A stretch of 37,508 nt of DNA, from positions 1 through 37,508 of the forward strand of contig CAJUMD010000021.1 in NCBI GenBank assembly GCA_910587275.1. Reading direction: 5' to 3'. Positions 16,353-24,186 of the stretch are shown here, one piece after another. Below the pieces are notes generated by a model that was given only the letters and a program-made list of their open reading frames with translations, searched no databases and had not been told where the DNA came from. Source of the stretch: an uncultured Kineothrix sp. (GTDB lineage: Bacteria; Bacillota; Clostridia; Lachnospirales; Lachnospiraceae). The first letter of the stretch is position 1, and the number at the start of each line of letters is the position of its first letter. Position numbers and translations under genes: made by a program.

Positions 16353-17476
16353 TGGAAAAAAATATTATGGAATACGAAACAGTAGCTTTGGATGAGGAGA
16401 AGAATGCGCTAATTATCATTGACCAGACACTTCTTCCGTCGAAGACGGAGTTAATCCGTCTGAAAACGGCAAAGGAGATATGGGATGCGATATATTTATT
16501 AAAAGTGCGCGGGGCGCCTGCAATCGGGGTGGCGGCGGCTTTTGGCATTTATGTGCTGGCGAACCAGTCGGATACTGAAGATTATGGGGATTTTTACGGA
16601 AAATTTACGGAATGGAAGGAGTATTTGGACAGCGCCAGACCGACGGCAGTGAATTTGTCATGGGCGTTAAACCGCATGGACGGAGTATGCCGTGCAAACA
16701 GTCATCTTCCGGTGCCGCAGTTGAAACGGCGGCTGAAGGAGGAGGCGTATGCCATTAAGGAAGAAGATATACAGGTATGCCGGAAAATCGGCGAGTACGG
16801 ACTGGAACTGGTGAAACCGGGGGACGGTATCCTGACCCACTGCAATGCGGGGCAGTTGGCTACCTGCCGGTACGGAACCGCTACGGCGCCCATTTATCTC
16901 GGACAGGAGAGAGGATACGGTCTCCGCGTATTTGCGGACGAAACGCGGCCGCTGCTGCAGGGAGCACGGCTGACTGCTTATGAGCTGCATTCTTCAGGCG
17001 TGGACGTGACGTTAATCTGTGACAATATGTCTGCCGCCGTTATGAAGAACGGCTGGATTAACGCGGTATTCGTGGGTTGTGACAGGGTGGCGGCGAACGG
17101 GGATACCGCCAATAAGATAGGAACTTCCGTGGTGGCGGCGGTGGCAAAACAATATCATGTGCCGTTTTATGTCTGTGCACCGACTTCCACCATCGATTTT
17201 GCCACGGAAACGGGGGATGGCATCCGTATCGAGCAGCGTCCGGCGGACGAAGTGACGCAAATGTGGTATAAGGAGCGGATGGCGCCGGAAGGGATAAAAG
17301 TGTATAATCCGGCGTTTGATGTGACGGACCATGATCTGATTACGGCAATTGTGACGGAATACGGGGTGGCAAGGGCGCCGTTTAAGGAGTCTTTGCGCAG
17401 GATATTTGATAAAAAGAATGAAATAAATGAAAAGAATGGGAAGCCGGCGGACGAAGCGGGGAAGAAGACGCAATAA
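16352..17476 (+). CDS. mtnA: S-methyl-5-thioribose-1-phosphate isomerase
   Basis: Converts methylthioribose-1-phosphate to methylthioribulose-1-phosphate in methionine salvage. The protein has 374 residues with the eIF2B-like fold. With a GTG start at 16352, the catalytic pair is Cys164 (LTHCNAGQLAT) and Asp244 (VGCDRVAANGD). Their spacing of 80 is that of the Bacillus enzyme. LLKVRGAPAIGVAAAFG near 50-65 is a family signature. GGAGG lies 14 bases before the GTG; an ATG at 16367 is further from it. No other mtn genes are adjacent, so the enzyme may also serve a 5-deoxyribose or related shunt, which some anaerobes use. The last residues are low-complexity and charged. Confidence 0.92.
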   Translation: MEKNIMEYETVALDEEKNALIIIDQTLLPSKTELIRLKTAKEIWDAIYLLKVRGAPAIGVAAAFGIYVLANQSDTEDYGDFYGKFTEWKEYLDSARPTAVNLSWALNRMDGVCRANSHLPVPQLKRRLKEEAYAIKEEDIQVCRKIGEYGLELVKPGDGILTHCNAGQLATCRYGTATAPIYLGQERGYGLRVFADETRPLLQGARLTAYELHSSGVDVTLICDNMSAAVMKNGWINAVFVGCDRVAANGDTANKIGTSVVAAVAKQYHVPFYVCAPTSTIDFATETGDGIRIEQRPADEVTQMWYKERMAPEGIKVYNPAFDVTDHDLITAIVTEYGVARAPFKESLRRIFDKKNEINEKNGKPADEAGKKTQ

Positions 17477-17539
17477 ATAGAGGAATGGTCATGCCGCAGT
17501 AAGGCAGGCAAGGCAGTAGTTTACGCCAAAACCGGCAGG

Positions 17540-18400
17540 ATGGGAAGTGGGATGGACAGGATGGAATACAGGACGGAACAGGAAGCGGAACTGATTATGC
17601 TCGGAACCGGTCACGCCATGGTGACGAAATGTTATAATACATGTTTTGCCCTGCGCCTTGGCGGGGAATATTTTCTCGTGGATGCGGGCGGGGGAAACGG
17701 GATTCTGGTGCAGATGGAAGCGGCGGGGATTTCTTTTGGCAATGTACATCGTATGTTTGTAACCCACGCCCATACCGACCATATACTTGGTGCGGTTTGG
17801 GTCATCCGCAAAGTGGCGGCTCTGCTGCGGGCAGGGGAATACCAGGGGGAATTGACGCTTTATTGCCATGACAAGGTGAAGGAAATCCTTGATTTTATGT
17901 GCGGACAGATGCTTCCAGGGAAATTCCGGGCATTTTTGGGAAAACGGATTTTTTTGGAAACCGTGGAAGACGGAGATGCCAGGGAATGGGAAGGAGCGCA
18001 TCTAACCTTTTTTGATATCGGCTCCACGAAAGAGAAGCAGTTCGGATTTGCGGCGGTGCTGCCGGACGGCGTGCGCCTTGCCTGTCTCGGGGATGAGCCG
18101 TACCGTAAGAGAAACCGGAACCATGTGTTTGGCTGTGACTGGCTGCTTAGCGAGGCATTCTGCCTGGATGCCGAGAAAGAACGTTACAGGCCCTATGAAA
18201 AACACCACAGTACGGCGTTGGATGCAGGAAAGACCGCCGCAGGGCTGGGGGTGGGGAATCTTGTCCTGTACCATACCGAGGACGGATGCCTTCCGGAAAG
18301 GAAAACGCGGTATACGCAGGAAGCGCGGAGGCATTATGCCGGGAATGTATATGTACCGGAGGATTTGGAGCGGATTAGTCTGACCGGAAGGCATGTCTGA
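17540..18400 (+). CDS. MBL-fold metal-dependent hydrolase
   Basis: A 286-residue metallo-beta-lactamase-fold protein. The metal motif is THAHTDHILG near residue 75, preceded by GTGHA...CYNTCFAL and FLVDAGGGNG, an arrangement like that of RNase Z-type and related hydrolases. Later ligands are probably the Asp of ACLGDEP and the His in KHHST. No signal peptide is seen. Three in-frame ATGs (17540, 17552, 17561) compete and no ribosome site decides clearly. It follows mtnA by 63 bases and may share its transcript. A hairpin GAAGGCAT/ATGCCTTC (18387-18411) overlaps the 3' end but has no T run. The substrate is unknown. Confidence 0.82.
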   Translation: MGSGMDRMEYRTEQEAELIMLGTGHAMVTKCYNTCFALRLGGEYFLVDAGGGNGILVQMEAAGISFGNVHRMFVTHAHTDHILGAVWVIRKVAALLRAGEYQGELTLYCHDKVKEILDFMCGQMLPGKFRAFLGKRIFLETVEDGDAREWEGAHLTFFDIGSTKEKQFGFAAVLPDGVRLACLGDEPYRKRNRNHVFGCDWLLSEAFCLDAEKERYRPYEKHHSTALDAGKTAAGLGVGNLVLYHTEDGCLPERKTRYTQEARRHYAGNVYVPEDLERISLTGRHV

Positions 18401-18428
18401 AAAATGCCTTCTGACAGCCGGCGTAAAA

Positions 18429-18478
18429 ACGCTTCAATATCTCAATATCCATTGTTCCGATGTCTCAATATCCCATAT
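18429..18478 (-). repeat. Imperfect duplication at the 3' end of the lipase-like gene
   Basis: On the minus strand ATGGGATATTGAGA, which contains the stop codon, is followed about 24 bases later by ATGGATATTGAGA and then ATATTGAAG. This is a short, decayed echo of the gene end, like those at bcd and secA. Confidence 0.5.
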
Positions 18479-19853
18479 CTTTTAAGTTTCTGACGATATC
18501 CACATAGGTTTCGATTACGTCAAACCCCTTGTAATCCTCCCGCTTTAAGTCAATCATGTCGCCATGGGAGATACCCCTTTGGTATTTATTGCGGAAAGTT
18601 CCCTGAAAAACGCCCCATTTTGCGCTTTCTTCGGTTACAAGACCGTCGTTTCCGGTGTTTCCCGCAACATCCATGATCAGGTTCGGAACGGAAAGCAGGC
18701 TGTCGCTCCATGCGTGTTTCATGACGGAAGCATAGCTTTGGTAGAATACCTCCGGGCAGTCGGGGGTAATTTCGTTAAAATGGGCGCAATAAGCAGGGGC
18801 AAGCTGTTTGCTGGCATGGTAACAGTCCGGGCAGCCGTCGCCGAATTTGGAAAACGTGCGGTCAAACCATGAGGAAATCAGGCGGTAAATACCGTCCGGC
18901 AGTCTGTTTAACACATTAATCAGTTCCGAGCCCCGGTGGGGTGTGGAAACGGTAGTCAGGGAAGCTACCTGATGTTCCATATGCAGGTGGGTGATCAGGT
19001 AGCGGGAATCCAGACCGCCTTTGGAGTGGGCGATGATGTTCACCTTTGCACAATGGTTTTCCTTTAGGACCTGCCGGATTGTCTGCCGGATGTGTTCCGC
19101 ATTGTCCTCGATGGTTCCCCATGCCTGCTGGTGGCCGTAATAGACGGTGGCGCCGTTGCGCACCAGTTCTTTTGGGATGCGTCCCCAGTAATTAAAGTAC
19201 TTTAAGTCACGGAAACCGATGCCGTGCACCATAATGAGCGGATACTTGGTGGCGCATACCTTGCTTTCCGCCCTTGCGGCACGGGCGGTAAAACGGCACC
19301 GCTCGTTGTCACATTCCTCTTTTGCCTTATTGCACAAATACTTCATCAGAAAGAGGTTGACAACGGGAAACCAAAGGTTGAAAATGACCAGCAGGCGTTT
19401 CACAATGCCGAGACGGTAACAGGTGAACAGGACGCGCAACTGCCCGTTTAACAGCAGGAAAAAGAGGATGAGGATACCGGAAACAAGGTTTGCCGTGAAC
19501 AGTGCAGGGCTTGTCCGGTAAAATTCCGTAAACAGCGGCATATGCCCCATAAATATAAAAAGATAAAGGAGTGTTTGGAAAAAAAACCCCCATACACTGA
19601 ACGATATTAAAGACTGTCCCCCGTCGAGAACCGTAATGCGCATCGTACTGCCGCTTTGGGGACGGACAGGGAGGATATGCAAAAACAGCAGGAACAGCAG
19701 GAAAAGTATGACGATTCCTGCCGTGGCAAGGGCGGGCAGCAGCGGGGAGGGAAAATCCCTGCGCCCGACGATAAGCCACCAGACAAAAACGGGCTGGGGC
19801 AGGAGGAGCATCAGGAAAAGGCGGGCAAGCCTGCCCGTGATGCGCAGGCTCAT
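18465..19853 (-). CDS. Membrane-anchored lipase/esterase-like alpha/beta hydrolase
   Basis: A 462-residue protein. The first half (about 1-180) holds around five hydrophobic segments. The second half is an alpha/beta hydrolase with PLIMVHGIGFRD (oxyanion region), NIIAHSKGGLDSRYL, whose Ser is the likely nucleophile of a GxSxGG-type lipase motif, and VSTPHRGSELIN. This pattern is that of triacylglycerol lipase-like enzymes. Asp in GNTGNDGLV and His in GISHGDMID are candidate triad members. The start overlaps the stop of the upstream gene by four bases, so the two are coupled and share the leader at 20255. The link of a lipase-like enzyme to a C_GCAxxG_C_C protein is unexplained. Its side of the membrane is not clear. 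Confidence 0.83.
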   Translation of the reverse strand: MSLRITGRLARLFLMLLLPQPVFVWWLIVGRRDFPSPLLPALATAGIVILFLLFLLFLHILPVRPQSGSTMRITVLDGGQSLISFSVWGFFFQTLLYLFIFMGHMPLFTEFYRTSPALFTANLVSGILILFFLLLNGQLRVLFTCYRLGIVKRLLVIFNLWFPVVNLFLMKYLCNKAKEECDNERCRFTARAARAESKVCATKYPLIMVHGIGFRDLKYFNYWGRIPKELVRNGATVYYGHQQAWGTIEDNAEHIRQTIRQVLKENHCAKVNIIAHSKGGLDSRYLITHLHMEHQVASLTTVSTPHRGSELINVLNRLPDGIYRLISSWFDRTFSKFGDGCPDCYHASKQLAPAYCAHFNEITPDCPEVFYQSYASVMKHAWSDSLLSVPNLIMDVAGNTGNDGLVTEESAKWGVFQGTFRNKYQRGISHGDMIDLKREDYKGFDVIETYVDIVRNLKDMGY

Positions 19854-20254
19854 AATCCCAAAACCTCCTGTACGATTTCTACGCTGTCCATGATACAGTC
19901 GGGGCAGCTATGCAGGACTTTGCCGGTTTCGATGCCTTTTAATTCCTTACATGACGTGGAGCCGCATTTTTCCTTAAAATCTGCCACCATTTTTTTGGTA
20001 TACTGGTAGGTGGATGCCTTGGTGGAAGGGTTTTCGGTATCGCCGTCACTGTTTTTAAAGCCGGCAAGGAGAACGGCACCGGTAAGTGCGCCGCAGGTGC
20101 ATTCCAAACAGCCCATGCCGGAACCGAAGCCTTCGCAGGCTTTGAATAAGACGGTTTCGTCCACGCCGATTTCTTCGCTGAAGGAGCATGCCACTGCCTG
20201 GGCACAGTTGTATTTCTGGTTACGTTTTGCGATTGCAAGTTCTTTTTTGGTCAT
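19850..20254 (-). CDS. C_GCAxxG_C_C family protein
   Basis: A 134-residue soluble protein of the cysteine-rich C_GCAxxG_C_C family, probably redox-active or metal-binding. Family features visible are NCAQAVACSF near the N-terminus, GFGSGMGCLECTCGALTGAVLLAG in the middle, a Cys pair in EKCGSTSC, and CPDC near the C-terminus. The molecular function of the family is not established. GAGG precedes the ATG, and the start agrees with the family. The gene is first of a two-gene unit with the lipase-like gene. Its leader shares sequence and possible structure with that of the HD gene at 10337. Confidence 0.87.
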   Translation of the reverse strand: MTKKELAIAKRNQKYNCAQAVACSFSEEIGVDETVLFKACEGFGSGMGCLECTCGALTGAVLLAGFKNSDGDTENPSTKASTYQYTKKMVADFKEKCGSTSCKELKGIETGKVLHSCPDCIMDSVEIVQEVLGL

Positions 20255-20382
20255 GGTTTACCTCATTTCTGCGCGGCTTTCTGTTGCAAACCAAGTTTGC
20301 GGATACCGCGCGGACACAAACTTGTGACTGGAAACTTCCTGTTTTCAATCGTTGCCCCATGTGATGAAGTATGGCTGTTACG
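20255..20382 (-). promoter_or_regulatory. Structured 5' leader, copy B (candidate regulatory RNA)
   Basis: The leader ends CGCAGAAATGAGGTAAACC before the ATG, identical to copy A at 10338, and has TTTGTGTC-C-GCGCG upstream. AGTTTG (20317-20322) can pair with CAAACT (20294-20299). GCGCGG (20306-20311), in that loop, can pair with CCGCGC (20271-20276) next to the ribosome site. The second stem differs in sequence from copy A (GCGTTGC/GCAACGC) but pairing is kept. A competing hairpin GCAAA/TTTGC is also possible. Confidence 0.6.
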
Positions 20383-20388
20383 GTAATA

Positions 20389-20397
20389 AGTGTAGCA
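20389..20397 (-). promoter_or_regulatory. -10 region of the C_GCAxxG_C_C operon
   Basis: On the minus strand TGCTACACT gives an extended -10 (TACACT at 20389-20394). The surrounding ATATGCTA is the same as at the promoter of the HD gene. No good -35 is seen. Confidence 0.5.
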
Positions 20398-20456
20398 TAT
20401 TTTGCGGGAAAATGGTATAGGGAGTTGGGAACGGAAACACGGAAAAAAGGATATAC

Positions 20457-20484
20457 TTGCAATTATTATATTTTAAAATATAAT
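20457..20484 (+). promoter_or_regulatory. Promoter of the MBL-fold lipoprotein gene
   Basis: TTGCAA (20457-20462) and TATAAT (20479-20484) are 16 bases apart. Transcription should start near 20491, at the foot of a hairpin. Confidence 0.7.
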
Positions 20485-20490
20485 AAAAGG

Positions 20491-20540
20491 TTGAAAGAAA
20501 AGCACTTTCAACTATTGATTTTGAGTCCGCTGAAGCGGAC
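20491..20540 (+). promoter_or_regulatory. Two hairpins in the lipoprotein leader
   Basis: TTGAAAG (20491-20497) pairs with CTTTCAA (20505-20511), and GTCCGC (20525-20530) pairs with GCGGAC (20535-20540) across a TGAA loop. Both are perfect. The first would cap the 5' end of the message. The second lies 13 bases before the start codon and may affect translation. Confidence 0.55.
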
Positions 20541-20553
20541 ATGGGGTATAAAT

Positions 20554-21414
20554 ATGAAAACAAAAAAAAGTAAAAGAACAGTGCCAATCCTGTGGCTCCT
20601 GGTGTTTGGAATACTCATCACCGGATGCAGGGGCGGCGGGAAACAGCCAAAAGCCATGGCGCAGGAGGGCGCGGAGGTACGCGTCCGTTTCCTGAAAACG
20701 GTGGAAGATGCGGACTGCATTATAATAAGCTGTGGGGAAAGGTCTGTCATAATCGATACGGGGGAAGAACAGGACGGGGAACGGATGCTGGGCGCCCTGG
20801 AGGAGCAGGGGATTACATCCGTGGATTATCTGTTTTTAACCCATCCCGACAAAGATCACGTGGGAGGGGCGGCGCTCTTGCTGGAAAGCCTTCCGGTATA
20901 CCATGTGGTGGAGCCGTTTTACCAGGGGGAGGAAAAAAAGGAGAGACGGTTTGACAGGCTGGAGGAGTCCTGCGGGGAAAAGGGGATTCCGGTCATAATC
21001 CCGACGGAGGAATGGATGGCGGATACCGGATACCTGGAACTGACGGTTTACCCGCCGCAGGAAACTTTTTATGAAAAAGCGAATAATTATTCGCTGGCAG
21101 TGCTGGTGAGCCATGGAGACGTCCATATGTTTTTTGCAGGGGACGCGCTGCGTATCCGTTCGGAGGAATTGCTGGAGTTGACTTTGCCCGAAATCGATTT
21201 ATATAAAGTGCCGCATCATGGCAGGGCAAATAAGGCGACAGAGGAACTGTTTAAGAAAGTGGACCCGGAATATGCCGTGGTGACGGCTTACGCTGCGGAG
21301 GATGAAGTGAAGCAAAGCTGTGCGGAGCAGGGGGTGAGGCTGTTCCTGACGGGAGAACGGGACTGGGAATTTATCAGCGACGGGAAGGAACTGTATCCCG
21401 TTGACGGGGAATAA
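20554..21414 (+). CDS. MBL-fold lipoprotein, ComEC/Rec2-like hydrolase domain
   Basis: A 286-residue protein. The N-terminus has a lipoprotein signal: a positively charged start, a hydrophobic core and the lipobox LITGC, with Cys25 as the lipidated residue. The mature part is a metallo-beta-lactamase domain like the C-terminal domain of ComEC: DADCIIISCGERSVIIDTG, the metal motif LTHPDKDHVGG, then MFFAGDA and VPHHGRANKAT. It is expected on the outer face of the membrane. In-frame codons upstream of 20554 cross the promoter and hairpins and are rejected. The ribosome site is poor (GGGG). No comEA or comEC gene is nearby, so a role in DNA uptake is not supported; a secreted nuclease or phosphodiesterase is one option. 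Confidence 0.85.
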   Translation: MKTKKSKRTVPILWLLVFGILITGCRGGGKQPKAMAQEGAEVRVRFLKTVEDADCIIISCGERSVIIDTGEEQDGERMLGALEEQGITSVDYLFLTHPDKDHVGGAALLLESLPVYHVVEPFYQGEEKKERRFDRLEESCGEKGIPVIIPTEEWMADTGYLELTVYPPQETFYEKANNYSLAVLVSHGDVHMFFAGDALRIRSEELLELTLPEIDLYKVPHHGRANKATEELFKKVDPEYAVVTAYAAEDEVKQSCAEQGVRLFLTGERDWEFISDGKELYPVDGE

Positions 21415-21447
21415 GGGGGGATTTTGTGTAATAAAATAAATAAGTTT

Positions 21448-21471
21448 GGGCAGGGGATATTTCCCCTGCCC
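21448..21471. terminator. Terminator between converging lipoprotein and buk genes
   Basis: GGGCAGGGGA (21448-21457) pairs with TCCCCTGCCC (21462-21471). T-rich sequence lies on the minus-strand side (AAACTTATTTATTTT after the stem) more than on the plus side, so it may serve buk better than the lipoprotein gene. Confidence 0.7.
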
Positions 21472-21502
21472 GGTTCTTAAAAAGGGAATGGGAAATGAAA
21501 TC

Positions 21503-22570
21503 TTAATATTCCATCGCCTTTTCTTCCCCGTTCATTACGCGGATTGCGCCCTGTGCCAGTGCCAACAGTTCATCTTCGCCCGGATATACGGTAATGGGAG
21601 CGATGAATCCGGCCCTTTCGGTCAGACGGTCGGTAACATATTTGTTGTAAGCAATACCGCCGGTAATGATAATTTGGTCCACTTTGCCGCTTAAGACACA
21701 TGCCATGGAGCCGATGTCCTTTGCAACCTGCAAAATGAATGCCTCGCGGATGACTTCGGCTTCCTGATTGCCTTCTTCCACGATTTTGTTGACTTCCCTC
21801 ATGTCATTGGTATTCAGGTAAGCGTTGAAACCGCCGTTCCCGACGATTTTTTTATAAACTTCCTTTTCGGTATACTGACCGGAGAAGCACATTTTAATCA
21901 GTGCGCCGGAAGGAACCGCGCCTGCACGTTCGGGGGAGAATGCACCGTCGCCGTCCAGGGCGTTGAAAACATCCACGACTTTTCCTTTTTCATGGGCGCC
22001 TACCGATACGCCGCCGCCCATATGGACAACGATTAAGTTCAGGGAATCATATGCCGCGCCTTTTTCCTTTGCATAGCGTTTTGCCACGGCTTTTTGGTTC
22101 AGTGCATGGAATACGCTGGTGCGGGGAAGCTCCGGTACGCCGGAATACCTTGCCATGGGCATCAGCTCATCCACTACCACAGGATCCACGATATAGGAAG
22201 GTACGCCGATGGAGTCGCCGATTTCCCTTGCCAGGATACCGCCCAGGTTGGAAGCGTGCTGTCCCTGCTTACCGATTTTCAGGTCGTTTAACAGGTCGTC
22301 CGATACCGCATAGGTTCCGCCCGGAATGGGTTTTAACATACCGCCCCGTCCGACAATGACATTTAATGATTTCATGTCGAAATCTTTTTCTTTCATGAGG
22401 TTGAGGATGATGTTTTTCCTGAAATCTTTCTGTTCAACGATGGAAGCATACTGGGCGATTTCCTCCGTGGAGTGCCTTAAGGTTTCCTCGAATAATAATG
22501 TCTCGTCTTCAAATACGCCGATTTTGGTGGAAGTGGAGCCGGGATTGATAATCAAACTTTTTATGGACAT
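21503..22570 (-). CDS. buk: Butyrate kinase
   Basis: Transfers phosphate from butyryl-phosphate to ADP, giving butyrate and ATP. The protein has 355 residues, normal for the acetokinase/ASKHA family. The N-terminal phosphate-binding motif is INPGSTSTKIGVFED. PRTSVFHALNQKAVAKRYA and VVHMGGGVSVGAHEKGKVVDVFNALDGDGAFSPERAG identify butyrate kinase rather than acetate kinase. GGITG-type sequence (IITGGIAYNKYV) is present near the C-terminus. AGGAGG stands before the ATG. It lies 39 bases after ptb on the same strand, forming a ptb-buk operon. Branched-chain fatty-acid kinases are close relatives, but the butyrate context argues for buk. Confidence 0.93.
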   Translation of the reverse strand: MSIKSLIINPGSTSTKIGVFEDETLLFEETLRHSTEEIAQYASIVEQKDFRKNIILNLMKEKDFDMKSLNVIVGRGGMLKPIPGGTYAVSDDLLNDLKIGKQGQHASNLGGILAREIGDSIGVPSYIVDPVVVDELMPMARYSGVPELPRTSVFHALNQKAVAKRYAKEKGAAYDSLNLIVVHMGGGVSVGAHEKGKVVDVFNALDGDGAFSPERAGAVPSGALIKMCFSGQYTEKEVYKKIVGNGGFNAYLNTNDMREVNKIVEEGNQEAEVIREAFILQVAKDIGSMACVLSGKVDQIIITGGIAYNKYVTDRLTERAGFIAPITVYPGEDELLALAQGAIRVMNGEEKAMEY

Positions 22571-22609
22571 GGTAAATCCTCCTTCTGTTTTTTATGGATT
22601 CCGTCTGCT

Positions 22610-23521
22610 TTATTTCATGGATTCCGCGACAACCGCGCCAAGGGCAAGGGAGTTTACTTTTACTTCCATGGAATCGGAGCGGGAAGTTAAGATAACCGGT
22701 GCTTTGGTACCCGTTAAGATGTTACCGTTTTTCAGTTTGGCAGTATGCACCATTGCCTTGTAAACCAAATTTCCGGCATGGATATCGGGGAAAAGAAGGA
22801 TATCCGCATCACCCTGGATTGGACGGTCTGTCGCCCCTTTGTGTTTTGCCGCTTCCGCATCGATGGCGAGATCGAGGGAAAGAGGACCGTCTATGATGCA
22901 TCCCGTAATTTTGCCGTCCTTGTTCATCTGTGTAAGTTCTGCCGCTTCCACGGTGGCGGGCATCTTGGGATTGACTACTTCCACTGCCGCAAGGGGTGCT
23001 ACTTTCGGGCATTCAATGCCGCAGGCTTTGGTGATTTCCAGCGTATTGGTAATGATATGTACCTTGTCCTCCAGTGTGGGATAGGGGATGAAGGCAACGT
23101 CCGTTAAGAACAGCAGGTGGTCAATGCCTTCCACGTCGAATACGCATACATGGGATAAGGGTTTTCCGGTGCGCAGCCCTACTTCTTTGTCGAGGACACT
23201 CTTTAAGAAATGCTTGGTGTCGATTAATCCCTTCATGTACATGTCGGCTTTGCCTTCATGCACCAGTTTTACGGCGGCAAGGGAAGCCTCAATATCGTCT
23301 TCCACATGAATCAGCTCGAAATCGCTGATGTCAACGCCGTCTTCAGCGGCAATGGCTTTAATTTTCGCTTCATCGCCTACTAAAATGGCATCCGCAATCT
23401 GCCTGTCCTTAGCGGCCCTGACCGCTTCCAGTACGGCGGAATCCTGCGCTACGGCAACGGAAACCTTTTTCATGGGGATTTCCTTTACTTTGGAAATCAG
23501 TTCGTCAAAAGTTTTACTCAT
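22610..23521 (-). CDS. ptb: Phosphate butyryltransferase
   Basis: Converts butyryl-CoA and phosphate to butyryl-phosphate, the substrate of butyrate kinase. The protein has 303 residues, the usual length of the phosphate acetyl/butyryltransferase family. Family segments are ADAILVGDEAKIKAIA, KGLIDTKHFLKSVL, SHVCVFDVEG and DILLFPDIHAGNLVYKAM. The frame stays open upstream to 23794 but that part lies in a repeat element; the start at 23521 (MSKTFDELISKVKE) matches the family and has AGAGG upstream. It is the first gene of the ptb-buk pair. No CoA-transferase gene for the alternative butyrate route is found in this window. Confidence 0.93.
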   Translation of the reverse strand: MSKTFDELISKVKEIPMKKVSVAVAQDSAVLEAVRAAKDRQIADAILVGDEAKIKAIAAEDGVDISDFELIHVEDDIEASLAAVKLVHEGKADMYMKGLIDTKHFLKSVLDKEVGLRTGKPLSHVCVFDVEGIDHLLFLTDVAFIPYPTLEDKVHIITNTLEITKACGIECPKVAPLAAVEVVNPKMPATVEAAELTQMNKDGKITGCIIDGPLSLDLAIDAEAAKHKGATDRPIQGDADILLFPDIHAGNLVYKAMVHTAKLKNGNILTGTKAPVILTSRSDSMEVKVNSLALGAVVAESMK

Positions 23522-23658
23522 TTCTCTGCACCTCTTACTTTGATTTTTTTTATGGTATTTCCTGCAATCTGTTGTGATATTTCCAATCGTTAAAATAATA
23601 ACACTTCTTATGATTAAGGTCAAGATGGATGTGGCCAGTTTCCATAAAAGATGCGGAC

Positions 23659-24020
23659 GCACGGAAGGGATTATTTTGCGGGTCGGCGGCAGCGGGATTG
23701 CCTGTCCCGGTTTTCCGTGCACTTTTTCCGGCTGGGAGTTTCTAAGCAGAATGGCGTAAGTTTTCACAGGCTGCGGGACGCCCTCAAGCGGCATCCCTGC
23801 CGCATCGGGCTAAACCGTGCATCCCTGCACGGTTTCCCTTATGTACTTACATTCTGCTAAGAAACTTCCGCCGGAAACGAAGCACGGAAAATCCGGGACA
23901 GGCAATCCCGCTGCCGCCGACCCGCAAAATAATCCCTTCCGTGCTGGGTAAAATAAAAGGGAATGCTGTGATGCGGCGTTGTATTTTTTGATACCCGGCA
24001 GAAGAAAAGAGCGGAAATCC
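23659..24020. repeat. Large inverted-repeat element (MITE-like)
   Basis: Two arms of about 95 bases (23659-23754 and 23850-23944) are inverted copies at roughly 90% identity. They enclose 95 bases with two perfect hairpins that share an ATCCCT loop: GCGGC/GCCGC and AAACCGTGC/GCACGGTTT. The ends read GCACGGAAGGGA and its complement. Part of the right flank (23988-24004) recurs beside the copy at 8367, so the unit may reach about 24020. It contains no transposase. Frames crossing it are spurious. It sits between ptb and secA. Confidence 0.8.
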
Positions 24021-24053
24021 CTGCCCGGCGCATGAAATTTCATCATGCAGTAG

Positions 24054-24082
24054 TTGATTATATCGGACAAATCTGCTACAAT
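24054..24082 (+). promoter_or_regulatory. Promoter of secA
   Basis: TTGATT (24054-24059) and TACAAT (24077-24082) are 17 bases apart. The leader to the ATG at 24187 is about 98 bases. The promoter lies just outside the large repeat element. Confidence 0.7.
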
Positions 24083-24186
24083 AGAGAGTGGATTTTTGAA
24101 ATCCGCAATGAAAATGAAACCGGTTGTACATAATACGGTATGGATATTATTGTAAAAACAACCGTGAATAACATGGGAGCTGAACT

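Noticed and set aside
20371..20553. N-terminal extension of the MBL lipoprotein
   Set aside because: It crosses the promoter and two hairpins and would bury the lipoprotein signal peptide.
22610..23794. Extended ptb reading frame of 394 codons
   Set aside because: The extra N-terminal part is encoded by the large repeat element; the family start at 23521 has a ribosome site.
23810..24070. An 86-codon minus-strand frame across the repeat element
   Set aside because: It is made wholly of inverted-repeat sequence and its flank, without a ribosome site.
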